From positions 1-6,516 of the forward strand of contig JAFWRV010000139.1 of assembly GCA_017519685.1 (NCBI GenBank): 6,516 nucleotides of DNA, given 5' to 3'. The notes beneath the pieces were generated by a model, which saw only the letters and a program-made list of their open reading frames with translations, was not told the origin of the DNA and ran no database searches. Below, piece after piece: positions 5,787 through 6,516 of the stretch; position 1 is the stretch's first letter, and each line of letters opens with the position of its first letter. The position numbers and the translations under genes are program-made. Source of the stretch: Clostridia bacterium (lineage in GTDB: Bacteria; Bacillota; Clostridia; Oscillospirales; Acutalibacteraceae).

Positions 5787-6516
5787 ATTATTATCTCGAA
5801 ATACAATATCGTCAAACATAGGAACTGGATCAACCAATTTGTATTTGAAAGCAATTTCTGGAATTGAAAAAACTATTTGTCCCTCAAATCGTTCATTTTC
5901 AATATAGTTTGCACTTGCTTCATCTATTTCAGAAATGTCAACGACAGCAACTCGACCATTGAACAAATCAAAGTGGATTACATATGAACGAATTTCAGTT
6001 GTTAAGAAAACGCGATTTGCTTCGTTGACCTTATGCTTTTTTATGTCATTCACTCCTGTGTAACCAGACTGCACCTCAAAGCGTATAGATCTTCCATCTA
6101 ATAACCTTACTTCAATATCGGCCATTGGTGATTGTGAAAATGTCTCTATATCATCAAGATTATCCATTCCAATTTGATGAATTGCATTTTCTTCAACGCC
6201 CAGAATATTTGCAATAGCTTTTGTAAAATATGTTGCTACACAATAACCCCTCATCCAATTATAATAGACATCCTCAGGAAGACGGCCATAATTGTTTAGC
6301 CTTGGAATAATATTGTTGTCGCGCATAATTTCAAATGCAGTATCAATGCCAGAAAGAAAAGTATCTAAATCATCAACCCGGATTGAAGGATGGATATTGT
6401 GGTGAATTCGAGAAAAAATATCTTTCAATCGCTCATTTAACTTCTCAATCTTATCCCAGTTTATAATAACTAAATCCTTTGCTTTATAAAAATCTCTTAT
6501 ACGATCTTGATTTGTA
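5766..6516 (-). CDS. Probable type II restriction endonuclease (PD-(D/E)XK fold), 5' end beyond window
   Basis: The frame is open to the right edge and gives the C-terminal 249 residues; the true start lies outside. The N-terminal half seen here is mostly helical (DKIEKLNERLKDIF, NNYGRLPEDVYYNWMRGY). A nuclease-like core follows: SPMADIEVRLLDGRSIRFEV then QSGYTG. This fits the PD-(D/E)XK metal site, with Asp133 (of PMAD) and, 13 residues later, Glu147-Val-Gln149 (numbered from the window edge). The usual Lys is replaced by Gln, as in BglII. Basic residues DIKKHKVNEANR and alternating strands RSYVIHFDLFNGRVAVVDIS continue the core. I cannot assign it to a named restriction-enzyme family. Convergent placement next to two DNA methyltransferases, with the same AT-rich composition, strongly supports a restriction role: cutting DNA that lacks their methylation. 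Its promoter is not visible. The main alternative is another PD-(D/E)XK nuclease that acts on DNA. Confidence 0.72.
   Translation of the reverse strand, partial: TNQDRIRDFYKAKDLVIINWDKIEKLNERLKDIFSRIHHNIHPSIRVDDLDTFLSGIDTAFEIMRDNNIIPRLNNYGRLPEDVYYNWMRGYCVATYFTKAIANILGVEENAIHQIGMDNLDDIETFSQSPMADIEVRLLDGRSIRFEVQSGYTGVNDIKKHKVNEANRVFLTTEIRSYVIHFDLFNGRVAVVDISEIDEASANYIENERFEGQIVFSIPEIAFKYKLVDPVPMFDDIVFRDNNADMSLI

Noticed and set aside
6426..6428. TTG as the start codon of the nuclease gene
   Set aside because: The frame continues without a stop to the window edge (29 further plausible residues including DLVIINWDKIEKLNE), so the gene begins outside the window.
1..6516. CRISPR array, tRNA or rRNA genes, transposase or integrase
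   Set aside because: No spaced repeat array, cloverleaf-like sequence, conserved rRNA stretch, or coding region with transposase or recombinase catalytic motifs was found on either strand.

Overview
The window looks like a chromosomal segment of an anaerobic gut or rumen Clostridia member, probably Oscillospiraceae/Ruminococcaceae-like. This rests on the AGGAG-type ribosome binding sites, the domain-swapped family 3 beta-glucosidase known from Ruminococcus albus and Butyrivibrio, and an HtrA-like protease with a cytoplasmic acidic N-tail. The assignment is inference from family knowledge, not a database match.

Left part (1-3230, about half G+C in lines counted by hand, all genes on the minus strand). 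At the left edge is the N-terminal part of a membrane-anchored HtrA/DegP-type serine protease, cut off before its catalytic residues. It is separated by a strong hairpin terminator (501-529) from an exported GH3 glycosidase with a good promoter (3199-3227). The GH3 gene is broken by one missing base at about 1331/1332. The first 612 codons (signal peptide, GH3 C-terminal domain, Fn3-like domain, start of the barrel) lie in one frame. The remaining 258-261 codons (most of the catalytic barrel, with the nucleophile Asp) lie in another. Restoring one G gives a protein of about 873 residues.

Junction (3230-3440). A 33-38 codon fragment resembling a KilA-N domain protein (phage-type) lies on the plus strand, with no intact gene around it. 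Base composition then falls to about one third G+C.

Right part (3440-6516, AT-rich): a type II restriction-modification island. A promoter whose -35 box sits inside a TTGACG hexamer repeat drives a tight three-gene plus-strand operon: a 77-residue protein of unknown function, then two different, complete C5-cytosine DNA methyltransferases. Each junction overlaps by 8 nt (ATGAGTAA and ATGACTAA), which suggests translational coupling. Convergent to them on the minus strand is the C-terminal 249 residues of a probable PD-(D/E)XK restriction endonuclease (D...ExQ form) whose 5' end lies beyond the right edge. A hairpin between the convergent genes could stop transcription from either side. The working model is that the two methyltransferases jointly protect the site cut by the nuclease, either one per strand of an asymmetric site or as a required pair. 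The small first gene is the least explained part and a candidate accessory or control factor.
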